DNA of 60,173 nt from STC-113 sp964618565 (GCA_964618565.1 CAZUBA010000008.1:1-60173), one strand, 5' to 3'. Shown: positions 1 to 10,140, counted from the stretch's first letter. Program-made: numbers and translations. The notes: generated by a model from the letters alone, not told the origin.

Positions 1-235
1 TATTTTTTATCCTCATATACATATAAAATTAAATGATAAAAAAACCGGAAGGAAGAAACCTGCCTGCCGGCAGGCAGGTCCCTTTCGGTTTTGAAGCTAA
101 ATTAAGAAGAGTCCCATCTCAGGCTTGATGGCTTGTCCTAAATTACATATTATGTTTTTTGCGTCGAACATAATTCTGATTTTATTTATTTGAACAGGGA
201 TATTTTAGCAATTTTATTGATGGTTGTCAAAAGAA
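1..235. repeat. Long direct repeat, copy 1 (partner at 37461-37700)
   Basis: This stretch has no gene. It is a diverged copy of 37461-37700, with the same order of blocks: an AT-rich lead, a hairpin built on an AAACCGGAAGGAAG arm around a CCTGCCTGCCGGCAGGCAGG core (58-79), then matching unique text through the shared GTCGAACATAAT and GAACAGGGATATTTTAGCA blocks. The hairpin could terminate transcription. The extent of similarity, well past the hairpin, indicates a duplicated segment and not just two terminators. Confidence 0.7.
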
Positions 236-329
236 AATAATTGGACTGAAAAAAGGAAATAGCATAAAACCTTATTTCCGACAAATGAAATCCAATAACC
301 TGTTTCAAATTTGAAGTAATAATTAAAAA

Positions 330-370
330 TATAATAAAGGCTCACTAATCAATTAGCAAGCCTTATTTAT
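330..370. terminator. Hairpin beside the tmRNA 3'-end copy
   Basis: AAAGGCT and AGCCTT arms flank an AT-rich loop, next to the partial tmRNA 3' end at 391. The genuine tmRNA has a hairpin at the equivalent place (2496-2532), so the copied block appears to include RNA end plus terminator. Confidence 0.4.
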
Positions 371-390
371 CTAAGCTATTTTTCAAAAAA

Positions 391-460
391 TGGTGGAGAT
401 GACGGGTACTGCCCCCGTGTGCCCGAGAAGCCACCTGCTTCTACTATCATAGTCACTTTT
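391..460 (-). repeat. Partial copy of the tmRNA 3' end (att-like)
   Basis: About 70 bp repeat the 3' end of the real tmRNA (2583-2654) in the same orientation, including the CCA-ending acceptor strand (seen on the plus strand as TGGTGGAGATGACGGGTA) and the T-arm region. Small differences separate the copies in the middle. The rest of the tmRNA is missing, so this is a remnant. A tmRNA 3' end repeated at both edges of a segment is the classical sign of site-specific integration at ssrA; no integrase gene remains here. Confidence 0.75.
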
Positions 461-484
461 GACTATTGAAATGAAATTGGAGAA

Positions 485-1693
485 CTATTCCCCGCCCAAA
501 ATCCAATCTATCACATTAACTCTGAAAATTCAATTTCTATTATTATCAAAAATCTCATCCATGCTCAAGACATACTTAGGATAATTGTCTTTGATGTTGT
601 CAAAAACTCAGAATTCCCTATTTATCGTAGATTCATTTGCAAGGAGATAAGTGACTTGATAGTACTCGATATTTCAATCTTTTTTTGCGATGAAGTCCAC
701 TTCCAGATCTGATATTTTTCAAATTGTGATTTCATATCATCTGGTTTTCAATTCCAGATAAACGATATTTTCAAGAAGCTGAGAGATATCTCATATTTTG
801 TATCAAAGCAGATAATTCCTGAATCACAGATCTCAGATATAATATTTTTCATGCAGGTCTAGAAGCTTTTTTCATTTCAGATCATACCTTTGGACTTTAT
901 CCAAAAGAAATGTATTCTGAAAATATCATAGATATTCCCGGAGAGTGTCTACAGAAATATTAATCTTTTCATTTTTCAAGTAATCGGATATTTTTTTGCT
1001 TGAAACGACATTTCATATATTATCTGAAAGGAATTTGAAAATGTCCAGAAGCAGACTGGAGTTCCTTATGCTATATCTGGATACTATATCTTTGAAAAGA
1101 ATTGAGTGGAAAACTCAAGAAATATATGAATAAATCATTTCTTCTTTGAAATCCATATTATGGATTGCAGGAAGTCATCAGAATTTGATATAATTGTAGA
1201 ATTCTGCCTTTACCTCTTGTCAATTTTTTCACCTAAAATCCAGAAATTCCCGGAAATTCAAGGGGAACATATGGAATTCTACATACCTTCATGTAAGATA
1301 GGTCGACAATTCTCCCGATAAGAGATTTGAATTGGATCAAGTTATATATATGTCGAAATTATCATTTTTCAGATAATTCCTAATTGTTTTTTCCCATGAT
1401 ACGATATCTTGGACCTCATCAATGAAAAGATATATTTTTCATTCCAGTCATTTTATTTTCTGTTTTATGAAATTGTCCAAATCCTTATAATCAGCAATGG
1501 AATCGAAATCCAAATCCTCTTTGTCAACATATATCACATTCTCTTTTCTGATATGCTTCTCATCAATCAGATAACTGATTATCTGCTTCATGAAATAGGT
1601 TTTTCAGCTTCTCCTTATTCAAGTGATAACTTTCACCAAATTCAAATCTATATAATTTTTTATCTTATTGAGATACAGCTCTCTTTTGATCAT
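485..1693 (-). CDS. AAA ATPase, DUF4143 family
   Basis: 402 aa with UGA as Gly. The N-terminus has a P-loop, VITGIRRSGKTYFMKQ at about residues 22-37. A Walker B motif, YLFIDEVQD, and the sensor-like YITGSNSNLLSGELSTYLTG follow. The C-terminal half contains the helical DUF4143 region and a restriction-endonuclease-like tail (ELKTRGYEI then LEVDFIAKK). These proteins are stand-alone ATPases found scattered in accessory DNA and their cellular role is not settled. The gene lies about 25 bp from the partial tmRNA 3' end and ends in TAG. I infer that it is cargo of an element integrated at ssrA. Confidence 0.85.
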
Positions 1694-1782
1694 CTTGATG
1701 AATTAAATAATAATAAAAAGATTATAATCTAAACTTTTAAATTTTCAAACTTAATTTAGATTATAATCCTTATAAATCATCT

Positions 1783-1845
1783 TGGTGGAGATGAGACAAG
1801 TAGTAAATGGCTCTGATAAAATATTTATTGTTAGATTTAAGAGGC
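1783..1845 (-). repeat. Degenerate RNA 3'-end repeat (copy B)
   Basis: It starts with TGGTGGAGATGA, the complement of a CATCTCCACCA end like that of tmRNA, then diverges from tmRNA. It matches 2204-2265 over about 60 bp, sharing GGCTCT.ATAA and TTGTTAG.TTTAAGAG blocks. An inverted repeat (TTATAATCTAA and its complement) sits just upstream at about 1720-1768. It looks like an old integration remnant or a decayed RNA terminus. Confidence 0.5.
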
Positions 1846-1866
1846 TGAACAGGTAAAATATTCAAA

Positions 1867-2079
1867 TTACATATACACATCTATAATTTCTTTTGCAACA
1901 ATCTTTTTAACACCTTCAAGAAATTCTGAAGTGCCATCTGGATGAGTGATTTCAATACCATTTGCAAATCTCAAATCAACTTTTTTAAGTACTCCTTCCT
2001 TTACGGTTGCAATAACACCCTCAATTTCAAGAATCGCTTTTCCAGGTTTTGGAATATTAAAATTTGTTTCTTTTTCCAT
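1867..2079 (-). CDS. Small conserved-looking protein, unknown
   Basis: 70 aa, charged, with alternating beta-like segments (KAILEIEGVIATVKEG, KKVDLRFANGIEI) and no membrane segment. I do not recognise the family. All six glycines use GGN and none uses UGA, unlike most genes around it. The gene sits between two RNA 3'-end repeats (1783 and 2204). Composition and position suggest acquired cargo of the tmRNA-associated element. Confidence 0.55.
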   Translation of the reverse strand: MEKETNFNIPKPGKAILEIEGVIATVKEGVLKKVDLRFANGIEITHPDGTSEFLEGVKKIVAKEIIDVYM

Positions 2080-2203
2080 GAAATAAATACATTAAGATAC
2101 ACCGAAATATATGAATCTATTGTCAAATGTCAATTATATTTTATTATATATAAATAAGCCTCTACTATTCCTATAGTAAAGGCTTATTTAAGGCATTTTA
2201 TTT

Positions 2204-2265
2204 TGGTGGAAGTGGTTCAAGCAATAATGGGCTCTAATAAGGTATTTCTTGTTAGTTTTAAGAGA
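2204..2265 (-). repeat. Degenerate RNA 3'-end repeat (copy C)
   Basis: It begins TGGTGGAAGTGG, that is, a CCA-ending RNA terminus on the minus strand. It aligns with copy B over about 60 bp. It follows a hairpin, as the copy at 391 and the real tmRNA do, so hairpin plus CCA end is a recurring unit. Confidence 0.5.
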
Positions 2266-2287
2266 TAATTTATATTTTAACATAGGA

Positions 2288-2311
2288 AAAGGGCTCCCGG
2301 AGGAGCCCTTT
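2288..2311. terminator. Rho-independent-type hairpin
   Basis: A 10-bp GC-rich stem, AAAGGGCTCC/GGAGCCCTTT, with a 4-nt loop and a following TATTTT. No adjacent gene clearly needs it on either strand. Confidence 0.55.
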
Positions 2312-2413
2312 ATTTTGTGCAGTTCAAAAACAATGAGAGTGGAAGACGGAATACCTTTTTATAATCAGAAGGCGTAACCTTTTTACATTAGACAAATCAA
2401 TGTATTCCAAGCC

Positions 2414-2457
2414 ATGTTTATATAATATCTTGCTTAAGCATGATATTATATAAACAT
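2414..2457. repeat. 44-bp near-perfect palindrome
   Basis: Two 16-bp arms (ATGTTTATATAATATC and its complement) enclose a second palindrome, TGCTTAAGCA. It lacks the GC stem and U-run of a terminator. A dimeric-protein binding site or the tip of a mobile element are possible; neither is shown. Confidence 0.5.
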
Positions 2458-2495
2458 ATATTTGTCAAAAAATGCACTAAATTCTTCTATTAAAT

Positions 2496-2532
2496 AATAA
2501 AGTCTTACAAATTACTTTGTAAGACTTTATTT
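2496..2532 (-). terminator. tmRNA terminator
   Basis: Stem AATAAAGTCTTACA with its complement around a short AT loop, about 50 bp downstream of the tmRNA 3' end on the minus strand. The A-run on the plus strand gives a U-run in the transcript. Confidence 0.65.
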
Positions 2533-2582
2533 TAGTTTATGTTTTCTAAGTTCTAAACCCCAAGTTCTGGAGTTCTTAAAAA

Positions 2583-3024
2583 TGGTGGAGATGACGGGTA
2601 CTGCCCCCGTGTGCTCAGAAGACCACCTCCTGCTTCTACTATCATAGTCACTTTGGATACTAACAGCTATAGAAAATGACAAAAGCAACTATTAGAAATG
2701 TTATAGTATATGCTTTACCTACAAAACATTTGCAATCTTAGTAAAGTAATCCGTTTAATACTCTATATCCCCACGGAATCGGACAATATGGAGTTTTGTA
2801 GCAGGCCATTCGGCACTCATCCCGACTTGTCGGGAGACTACGTCCTACTTAGTTGCAATTAAGCAGCGTAAGCAGGTGCGAAGCTAGCTTTGAAAGAAGC
2901 TAGACCACGCGCAACACGAGTGTTTGCATTTGTTGTCGGCTGTGATTGATTACGTGAGCCGCAGCCAACTCCCGGATAGCAACAGAAAATGATAAAACCC
3001 CCAAGTAGAATCTATATCATCCCC
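2583..3024 (-). ncRNA. ssrA: tmRNA (transfer-messenger RNA)
   Basis: 442 nt. The 5' end GGGGATG pairs with CATCTCC before the encoded CCA, giving a 7-bp acceptor stem with one G-U pair. The 5' domain, GGGGATGATATAGATTCTAC, matches the conserved tmRNA start. The tag frame lies at 2927-2859 and reads ANTRVARGLAS, then FKASFAPAYAA, then TAA: 22 residues with the expected hydrophobic YAA end and a GCA resume codon. The single tag glycine uses GGT, not UGA. With SmpB at 37734 the trans-translation pair is complete. Partial copies of its 3' end lie downstream. Confidence 0.95.
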
Positions 3025-3159
3025 ATTTAAATAGAATTGAGAAATCGGAATCTCATCTATTAAATTATTATATGGAAAACCCTCAATTATTCAAAATTTT
3101 TTGCATTTAAAAAAATATATACTAAAATAATTTCTATATATCCCACTATACTTATTAAT

Positions 3160-4143
3160 ATGCCGAAAATGAAAAAAAATAAACTTGCTCTCACTTCCCT
3201 ATTTTTATATTCGACTATATTTTCCGTAAGTTCTATTTTTGCTTGAAATGTAGATCTTGAAGCCAATATTCCTTCTTGAACATATGATAAGGTTATCAAA
3301 GTTGAGCTCAATGCCACAGATGCGGCCGCAAAGACTTTCTATTGATTCGATCCTAATGGTACCCCAAAAGATCTTTTGAAATATGATTGACCGATTACTA
3401 TCAAATCCTCCACGCCGCTTATATTCTGGACATTTGTAAATACGGACAATGAATCAAAGATCAAACAAAATGATTATATATTGAATTTCACAAATGAAAT
3501 CCGATTATGAACTGGAACATTTTTTGAAGATTGAATGCTAAAAGATGTAAAAATTGTCAACACTTCAGCTAATAGTGTTGATATAGGCTATTGGGAAGTA
3601 AGAAATGAATCATGAAAAATCATAGTTCCAGAATGAACTATCCTGAGCGCATGATGAGCATATGATATTGATTGAATGAGCGGCACCTGAATAATATCTC
3701 TTTTTTCTCCTAATGAAGAAAAGAAGGATTTTACAGAAGTTCTGGAAATAAAAAAAGAAGTCGCAATAATACAAACTCAGCCAAAGAAAATAAAGAAAGT
3801 TGCAAGAACACCAAAGAAAACAACTGTAGCAGTTGCTGCCCAAGTACAAGCAATGCCAAAAGAGATAAAGCCTCAAGACAATGCTATAACACCGACTACC
3901 GGAAACATTTCTTCAAATACATCATCTCTTGCGACCACCATTGCACCTGCTCCAGACAACATTAAAGCTCCTGATTCTCAGGAAAAAGAGCCTATAAAGA
4001 ATAATGACTTCAGCAACAGCATAAAAGCATCCACGAATGAATCATGAACAGACAAGGGCGATGGAAAATTCATAATATTTTGAGTTTTGGCAACAGCAAT
4101 TCTTGCTTGAGCATGATTTAAATTCATAAAGAGAAATAATTAA
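3160..4143 (+). CDS. Surface protein with lamin-tail-like domain and C-terminal anchor
   Basis: 327 aa. A signal peptide occupies about residues 1-32. A region resembling the chitobiase/hexosaminidase C-terminal repeat follows (FYWFDPNGTPKDLL...FVNTDNESK, about 60-105). Next is a lamin-tail-like segment (IVPEGTILSAGGAYDIDGMSGTG and then ISLFSPNEE, about 150-185), then a long Lys/Pro/Thr/Ser-rich linker. A single transmembrane helix, IIFGVLATAILAGAGF, with a basic tail ends the protein. It is probably cell-wall or membrane anchored with the linker spanning the wall. A second ATG 9 nt downstream is an equally possible start. Confidence 0.75.
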
Positions 4144-4314
4144 ACAATCATTTTTTAAGGAAATTCTAATTCCCCTTTATTTAGCCTATAAATATTGGGG
4201 AATTTTTGATTAAAAATCATTAAGGGATAAATATCATAATTGTCAATAAATGATACTTGAAATTTTAAAAAACATATGGTAGCATATGTCTATAATTATA
4301 TAAAAAGAAGATTT

Positions 4315-4686
4315 ATGATGTTCCAACAGTGAAAACCCTTTAATTTTGAAATATCTTTTGAAGAATGACTTATCGTTTTCAAATTAACCGGAGATGCTGA
4401 TAGTGTGACCACAGATAGCATATTTGAAAAAATAATGGCGGAAACCAGCCTTTTTAACAAAATAGTGCTTGATATGGCAGATCTTGCTTATTGCAATTCA
4501 AGATTCCTTTGACAGCTATTTTCCTTAGCTGATAGCCTAGAAAAGAAAATGGGGAAAGTGTGCATCAGAAAATGTAATCAAGCAATAATAGAAACGTTGA
4601 CAATAGTATGAATGTTCGATGTGATTCCAATGTGTGAAACTGTTGCAGAAGCGAGACAATATCTAACCAATCATAAAGAAGGTTAG
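4315..4686 (+). CDS. STAS-domain protein (anti-sigma-factor-antagonist-like)
   Basis: 123 aa. The fold signature runs FKLTGDADSVTTDSIFEKI...NKIVLDMADLAYCNSRFLGQL. It includes the beta strand, the acidic turn and the serine that is phosphorylated in SpoIIAA-type proteins. It may regulate a partner switch, but no kinase or sigma factor is encoded nearby. A purine-rich AAAAGAAG precedes ATGATG; the start could be either ATG. A terminator follows at 4720. Confidence 0.75.
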
Positions 4687-4719
4687 CAAAACAAGGAGTA
4701 GCCAAAACTTTAGATAAGG

Positions 4720-4751
4720 AAAAAAGACGAGATTCGGCGCTCGTCTTTTTT
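4720..4751 (+). terminator. Terminator after the STAS gene
   Basis: Stem AAAAAGACGAG/CTCGTCTTTTT with an 8-nt loop and a run of six T residues. Confidence 0.8.
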
Positions 4752-4764
4752 GTAGCCTTAAAAT

Positions 4765-4792
4765 TTGACAATGTTTGCTTTTGGGATACCAT
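4765..4792 (+). promoter_or_regulatory. Promoter of the metG cluster
   Basis: TTGACA (4765-4770), a 16-bp spacer and TACCAT (4787-4792), 26 bp before the metG start and just after a terminator. Confidence 0.55.
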
Positions 4793-4818
4793 TATGTCTG
4801 GTAATTATAAACAAAAAT

Positions 4819-6366
4819 ATGACAAAAAAACCATTTTTCGTAACTACGCCCATATATTATTCCAATTGAATTCCACATATCTGACATAGCTATTCATCAT
4901 TTATCGCGGATATTATCGCAAAATATAAGAAGATAAGCTGATTTGAGGTCAAATTCTCGACATGAGTGGATGAAAATAGCCAGAAAGTAGTTGAAAAAGC
5001 TCAAGAAAACAATATGCAAGTCATGGATTATGCTGATGCAATGGCCCTAAAACATAAAGAAGTTTGGGATTGATTAAAAATAGGGTACACTGATTTCATC
5101 AGAACCACGGAATCAAGGCATCATAAATTAGTGCAAGAAGTTCTTCAGAAATCATTTGATAAATGAGATATATATGAATGAGTCTACGAATGATTATATT
5201 GTGTCTGATGTGAAGCTTATAAGAAGCCCAGCGACCTCAATGAACAAGGGTGCTGTCCTGATCATTTGACAAAACCTCAAGTCATAAAAGAGAAAAATTG
5301 GTTTTTTGCTTTATCTAAATATCAAAGTGTCCTTGAGGAATTTTATGAAAATAATAAGGATTTCATTATCCCGAATTATAGAGCAAACGAAGTGACGGAA
5401 TTCATTAAATGATGATTAGAAGATTTTTCAATTTCCAGAGAATCTAATAAATTCTGAATTCCTCTGCCATTTGATCCTACTCAAGTTACTTATGTTTGGT
5501 ATGATGCTCTATTTAATTATATAACTGTTTGCCTTAATTGAGATGAGAAATTCTGGCCTGCTAATCTGCATATTGTTGGTAAGGATATAATAAGATTCCA
5601 TGCTATATTTTGGCCAGCAATGCTGATTAGCGCATGATATGAACTTCCTAAGAATATACTTGCAACTTGATTTTTCACAGTTAATGGACAAAAGATAAGC
5701 AAAACGCTTGGCAATGTCATAGATCCTGTAGAATTCTCAAAAAAATATTCAAGAGATATGCTTGTACTATATCTGTTGAGTGCTTTCCCTATCGGACAAG
5801 ATTGAGATTTTTCAGAAGAACAGGCAATAACTATGTTTAATGCGAAAATGGCCAATACTCTCGGAAATCTTGTGAATAGGGTTGTCGTATTGACCCTGAA
5901 ACTGGAAGAGACTGAATTGAAATGAGATTTTGATAATAAATCAGTTGAAAAAAGACATCCTGAAATAAAATTTTCAGAAATTGATGAAGAGTTAGAGACA
6001 TTAAAGAAAGATTACATAGCAAACATGGATTCTTATGATCTGAAGTGAGCGCTTGATAAGGTATTTGCCTTCCTGAATAATCTGAATACTTATATGAATG
6101 CTACCAGTCCATGGGAAATGTTTTCAGATATAGACAAGAAAAAAAGTGATGTGAGAGATATACTTTTTACTGTTGCCGAATGCTTAAGGGTGACTTGACT
6201 TTGTCTTTTCCCCTTCTTTGAAGAAAAGATGACAGAGATGTTTATGAGGCTTTGATTGAATGAATATCCGAAAATGTTGAAAGAATGAATGCTAAAAGAG
6301 CTTATAAATAAAGGAGAAATATTTGTTATAAAGGAAAAGTGAAATCCTTTATATCCTAGAATTTAA
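4819..6366 (+). CDS. metG: Methionyl-tRNA synthetase
   Basis: 515 aa, class I. It charges tRNA-Met with methionine. The HIGH box reads PHIGHSY (about 20-23) and the KMSKS box KISKT (about 293-297). A zinc-knuckle region holds YCVGCEAYKKP and GCCPDH (about 127-150). The WYDALFNYIT and FHAIFWPAM core motifs are present. There is no C-terminal tRNA-binding (EMAP-like) extension, so this is the short form. Many conserved glycines are UGA, for example in the HIGH region. It is the first gene of a tight plus-strand run. Confidence 0.97.
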
Positions 6367-6378
6367 TAAATTGAACAT

Positions 6379-7059
6379 ATGCAAAATTCGTACATCCCAA
6401 AAGGAGAAGAAAAAGATTTTTGTGCATCGATAAATCTTTGCACAGTAAGAAAAAACGATGATTGAATAAGTAAAATTTCAATCAAAGGCTTGAATGGCGA
6501 AATCAGAGAAACCTTATTAAGCGAAATCATAAATTCTGATACTTATGAATGAAAAAAAATAGTCAGAATATACTCATCTTGACATATTTTCCTTTATGAA
6601 GATCTCCAAAAGGTATTTCTTGTAACCACTTCTAAAGATTGAAAGATTCAACATCAATTTACTTGATGAAGTCCGCTAGAAGACGAAAATAAAGAAGTGA
6701 TAACAAATCAGAATTGAGTCTATAGGTTTGATTTGGAGAAAGTAAGAGCTAATGCCAGAATAAGAACTCTTAATAGGACTTGAGTAGAAGTTACTGAAGA
6801 ATATAATGAAGTCCCCCTTGTTGATTGGGCATTGATGGAGAATGAAGAGAATTGAGAAATATATTATAAATTGGTTTGCTTGATGCATTTTATAGTGAAA
6901 GGCTATAATTGAAAATTGTGATTTACAATGAATGAATATGTGATTTGATGAGATTGGTATGAGATTGATCAGCTTCCAAACATTCCAAATGTCGCACCAA
7001 ATGCCTATGTTGTAAGTAAAAATGCTCAAGAAATCGTAAAAAGCTGAGAAATCTTATAA
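6379..7059 (+). CDS. Nudix-like protein, catalytically degenerate, unknown function
   Basis: 226 aa, 12 bp after metG. The middle resembles a Nudix fold: strand HIFLYEDLQKVFLVTTSKDG, then QHQFTGGSPLEDENK, then a helix ANARIRTLNRTGVEVTEEY where active enzymes have RExxEExG. The catalytic glutamates of that helix are replaced (RTLNRTG), so hydrolase activity is doubtful. The assignment rests on pattern only. It could be a binding or regulatory Nudix relative. Confidence 0.45.
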
Positions 7060-7073
7060 TTCCCTGTAAAATC

Positions 7074-7550
7074 ATGATAATAATTGAATCTGAAAATTTT
7101 ATTGTAGAATCGCATGAAAAGCCATTCGTTTCAAGAGCCGACGGCGGGCATATTCGCATAAAAGTCAAAGATCTATCTATTGAGGACAGGACTTTCCTCA
7201 GCCCAAAACAAGCAATAGAATTGATGAGGCTAACTATGATCATAGGTGAATCGTTTATCAGGGCAATGAATAACAGAGGTGTTCCTGTGGTAAAAATCAA
7301 CTATCAAGACATGGGAAATTGGGCATTTAAGACTGGGGATAAGCCTTTTCTTCATGTTCATGTTTTTGGACGTGCCACTGATGCGACAAGGCAGATATTT
7401 CCAGAAAGCGTATGCTTGCCCTCAAGGGAATCTGGTTTTTATGAAGGCTTTGAGCCATTAAACGTGGATGATATGGGAGAGATCAGAAACCAAATCGAAA
7501 TCACATTGAAAAACAAAAAATATAATGAAGAGATCTGGGGATTAATTTAA
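7074..7550 (+). CDS. HIT-superfamily protein
   Basis: 158 aa. The histidine-triad motif is HVHVFGR (His at about 94 and 96). The third His of the classical H-x-H-x-H is replaced by Phe. A central VKINYQDMGNWA strand precedes it. HIT proteins hydrolyse or transfer nucleotides such as Ap4A or AMP-lysine. All 11 glycines are GGN and there is no in-frame UGA, in sharp contrast to its neighbours. This suggests recent acquisition from a standard-code genome, or selection against UGA. Confidence 0.65.
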   Translation: MIIIESENFIVESHEKPFVSRADGGHIRIKVKDLSIEDRTFLSPKQAIELMRLTMIIGESFIRAMNNRGVPVVKINYQDMGNWAFKTGDKPFLHVHVFGRATDATRQIFPESVCLPSRESGFYEGFEPLNVDDMGEIRNQIEITLKNKKYNEEIWGLI

Positions 7551-7569
7551 ATTTTTAATAAATGAATGG

Positions 7570-7866
7570 ATGTTCAACTTGATATATGTGACCCATGGCA
7601 GTTATGAAGAGGCTGAAAAAGTAGTATCCCATCTGCTCAGTAAGCAGCTAATAAAATGCGCCAATACATTTCCTATAAATTCTCAGTTTTGGTGGTTATG
7701 AAAAATTGATAAATCTGAAGAAATAGTTACAATCCTCAAATCAAAAAAAGAGGATTGGGAAATCTTACTAAAAGAAATAAAAGCAATTCATCCTTATGAT
7801 ATTCCTTGCATTATAAAGATTGAGGTTGAAGCAAATAAGGAATATGAAGATTGGATTAATGAATAA
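7570..7866 (+). CDS. cutA: CutA-like divalent cation tolerance protein
   Basis: 98 aa. CutA signature: YVTHGSYEEAEKVVSHLLSKQLIKCANTFPINSQFWW in the first half and EIKAIHPYDIPCIIKIEV near the end. Family members form trimers. The copper-tolerance role known from E. coli may not apply. The chosen ATG (7570) puts the first strand at residue 2; upstream ATGs are out of frame. Confidence 0.85.
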
Positions 7867-7879
7867 CCTTAAAAAAATC

Positions 7880-8689
7880 ATGTTGAAATTCGTAATACTT
7901 TGAGATGTTTTCTGAAGAAATTGAAGAAGGCTGGTAAAAAAATATATAGGAGAGCTTAAAGAGAAATATTCTCCCGATTTTATGATTGCAAACTCTGAAA
8001 ATATGACCAGCTGACGCTGACCGGTTTTAAAGCACATACAGGAAATGCAAGAAATGTGATTTGATTGCCTAACATGATGAAATCATACTTTTGCGAATCT
8101 TAAAGATATTAAGGAATATATCGACAGTCCCGAATGAATCCAGCTTCGTCCTGCAAATTATTATAATCATCCTGATTATAGGGTTCCATGAAAATGATTT
8201 ATGACAATTGAAAAAAATTGAAAAAAAGTTCTTGTCATCAATCTTATGTCGTCTGTTTTCATAGGATGACAATTATATAATCCCTTCATGAAAGCTGATG
8301 AAATTTTAAAAGAAACTTGATTGGATTTTGATGCTATCATATTAGATTTCCATAGAGAAACTACAGCCGAGAGTTATGTGATGAGCGAATATCTTGATTG
8401 AAGGATATCACTGATGTACTGAACACATACGCACGTTCAAACCAATGATGAACATATACTCCAAAAATGAACTTGAATGATAACTGATGTCTGAATGGTG
8501 TGACCCCTTCATAGTTCAATATGACAGAAGTTTGAAGACAGGATGCCTCAGTTTCTGACTTGAATCAATATATTCAATGCTAGACCGGAACAGGATCTCT
8601 GACAATGAGTAGTTAATTGAATATATGTTGAAATAGAAGACAAGAAATGCATAAAAATCGAAAAGATAAGAATAATCGAGCAAGAATAA
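7880..8689 (+). CDS. ymdB: YmdB-family metallophosphoesterase
   Basis: 269 aa. Family motifs: GDVFGRNGRR at the N-terminus, ANSENMTSGRG, CLTGGNHTF, DFHRETTAES, YGTHTHVQTNDEHIL and GMITDVGMVGP. These give the dinuclear metal site of the 2',3'-cyclic nucleotide phosphodiesterase family. It is likely involved in RNA or cyclic-nucleotide turnover. It starts 13 bp after cutA and probably shares its transcript. Confidence 0.93.
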
Positions 8690-8901
8690 AAAAATAAATC
8701 CCTAAAAAATTTAAAGTTCCACAAACTCGTGACTGCTCAGAAAAATTCCTTGATAAAAGATCAATTCAAATTGCAGATTGGAATATTTTTCTTATCCTAG
8801 CCTAATTCAATTCTCATTATTTTCCACCTTTATCTTGAAAAAAATCAAAACTTGAATAAAATATCAGATATTCAATTTGAAATAAATTTAATTATAAATA
8901 T

Positions 8902-10125
8902 ATGAAAGAACAAAAAAATATACTGATTTTTACAGTGGCGCTTACTTTGCTTTTTTCATTTTTTTCGAGCCTGCTAGTGTACCAGCTTCTGATAAAAGAT
9001 CATATTCCAGAAATATATTGAGGATGAAATACTGCAGCAAATAAAGTTTCACAAAGCACAATCAATACATCTAATACCGCGGCAAATAGAAGCAGCCTGA
9101 AAAATCTGGAAACAAGTGTCAAGGATTTGGCGCATAATATAAGTCCTTCTGTTGTAAGTATAATAATTTCGAAGGATGTACAGACATACAGAACTGATCC
9201 GTTTTGATTCTTCCAAGAGCCATCGTGAATAGTCAGAAGGAAAGTTTGAGGCGGAACTGGTTTTTTTGTAAAAAAAGATTGAACTATAATTACCAATAAA
9301 CATGTGGTATCCGACCCTAATGCCAGCTATACTGTCATAACTTCAAATAATCAAGAATATGTAGGAAAGGTTCTTGCAATTGACCCGACAACAGATTTAG
9401 CAGTGATAAAAGCCACAACAAAGGAATGAAAAGAACTCAATGATACTCCTGCTGTAAATTTTGTAGATGATTCAAATCAGGTTCAAGTAGGTAATTTTGT
9501 AGTTGCGATTTGAAATGCGCTTGCTGAATTCCAGAATACAGTTACTTTTTGAGTCATTTCAGGCCTATGAAGAAGCATAGAAGCTTGAGATAGCACAGGA
9601 TTCTGAACAGAACAGCTAACTGGACTTCTCCAGACTGATGCTGCAATAAATCCCGGAAACAGCTGAGGACCTCTTGTTAATCTTAATGATGAGGTAGTAT
9701 GAATAAACACTGCCATCGCAGCCTGAGCAAATTGACTTGGTTTTGCAATACCATTATCCCAAAAAGAAGTTACGTCGATCGTCAATTCAATTGAAAAATT
9801 CTGAAGCATCAAGCGCGCATTTATCTGAATCAGATATACGTCTCTGAATCCCGATATTGCAAAACAACTTAATCTGAAACAAGATTATGGTGATTATATC
9901 GGTTCTCAAGACTGACAGCCTTCTATAATACCTTGATCTCCAGCTGAAAAAGCATGATTGAAAGAATGAGACACAATTGTGGAAATAAATTGAATTCCTG
10001 TTCTTGGCTGATTGACAACAAAAGATATCATGAAAGATAAGCTCCCCTGAGAAAAAGTAGTTGTCAAAATAATAACAAAAGATTGAACTGCCAAGACAGT
10101 AGAGATAACTTTAGGCGATAGATAA
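8902..10125 (+). CDS. HtrA/DegP-type serine protease
   Basis: 407 aa. An N-terminal signal anchor (FTVALTLLFSFFSSLLVYQLL) is followed by a trypsin-like domain. The triad is His134 in TNKHVV, Asp165 in PTTDLAV and Ser254 in NPGNSGGPL. The serine loop mixes UGA and GGA for Gly-Gly. One PDZ domain ends the protein (about 305-405). It probably acts at the outer face of the membrane in quality control of exported proteins. Its own upstream gap (8690-8901) suggests a separate promoter. Confidence 0.93.
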
Positions 10126-10140
10126 TTCTACTAATAAAAC

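Larger units (their letters stand above)
2080..2582. other. Non-coding spacer rich in hairpins
   Basis: No gene is visible. In order it holds a hairpin with AATAAGCCT and AGGCTTATT arms (about 2150-2190), repeat copy C (2204-2265), a strong GC stem AAAGGGCTCC/GGAGCCCTTT (2288-2311), a 44-bp near-perfect palindrome (2414-2457) and the tmRNA terminator (2496-2532). Confidence 0.6.

Noticed and set aside
4565..4792. A 75-codon minus frame between STAS and metG
   Set aside because: It crosses the STAS gene, its terminator and the metG promoter, and resembles no protein.
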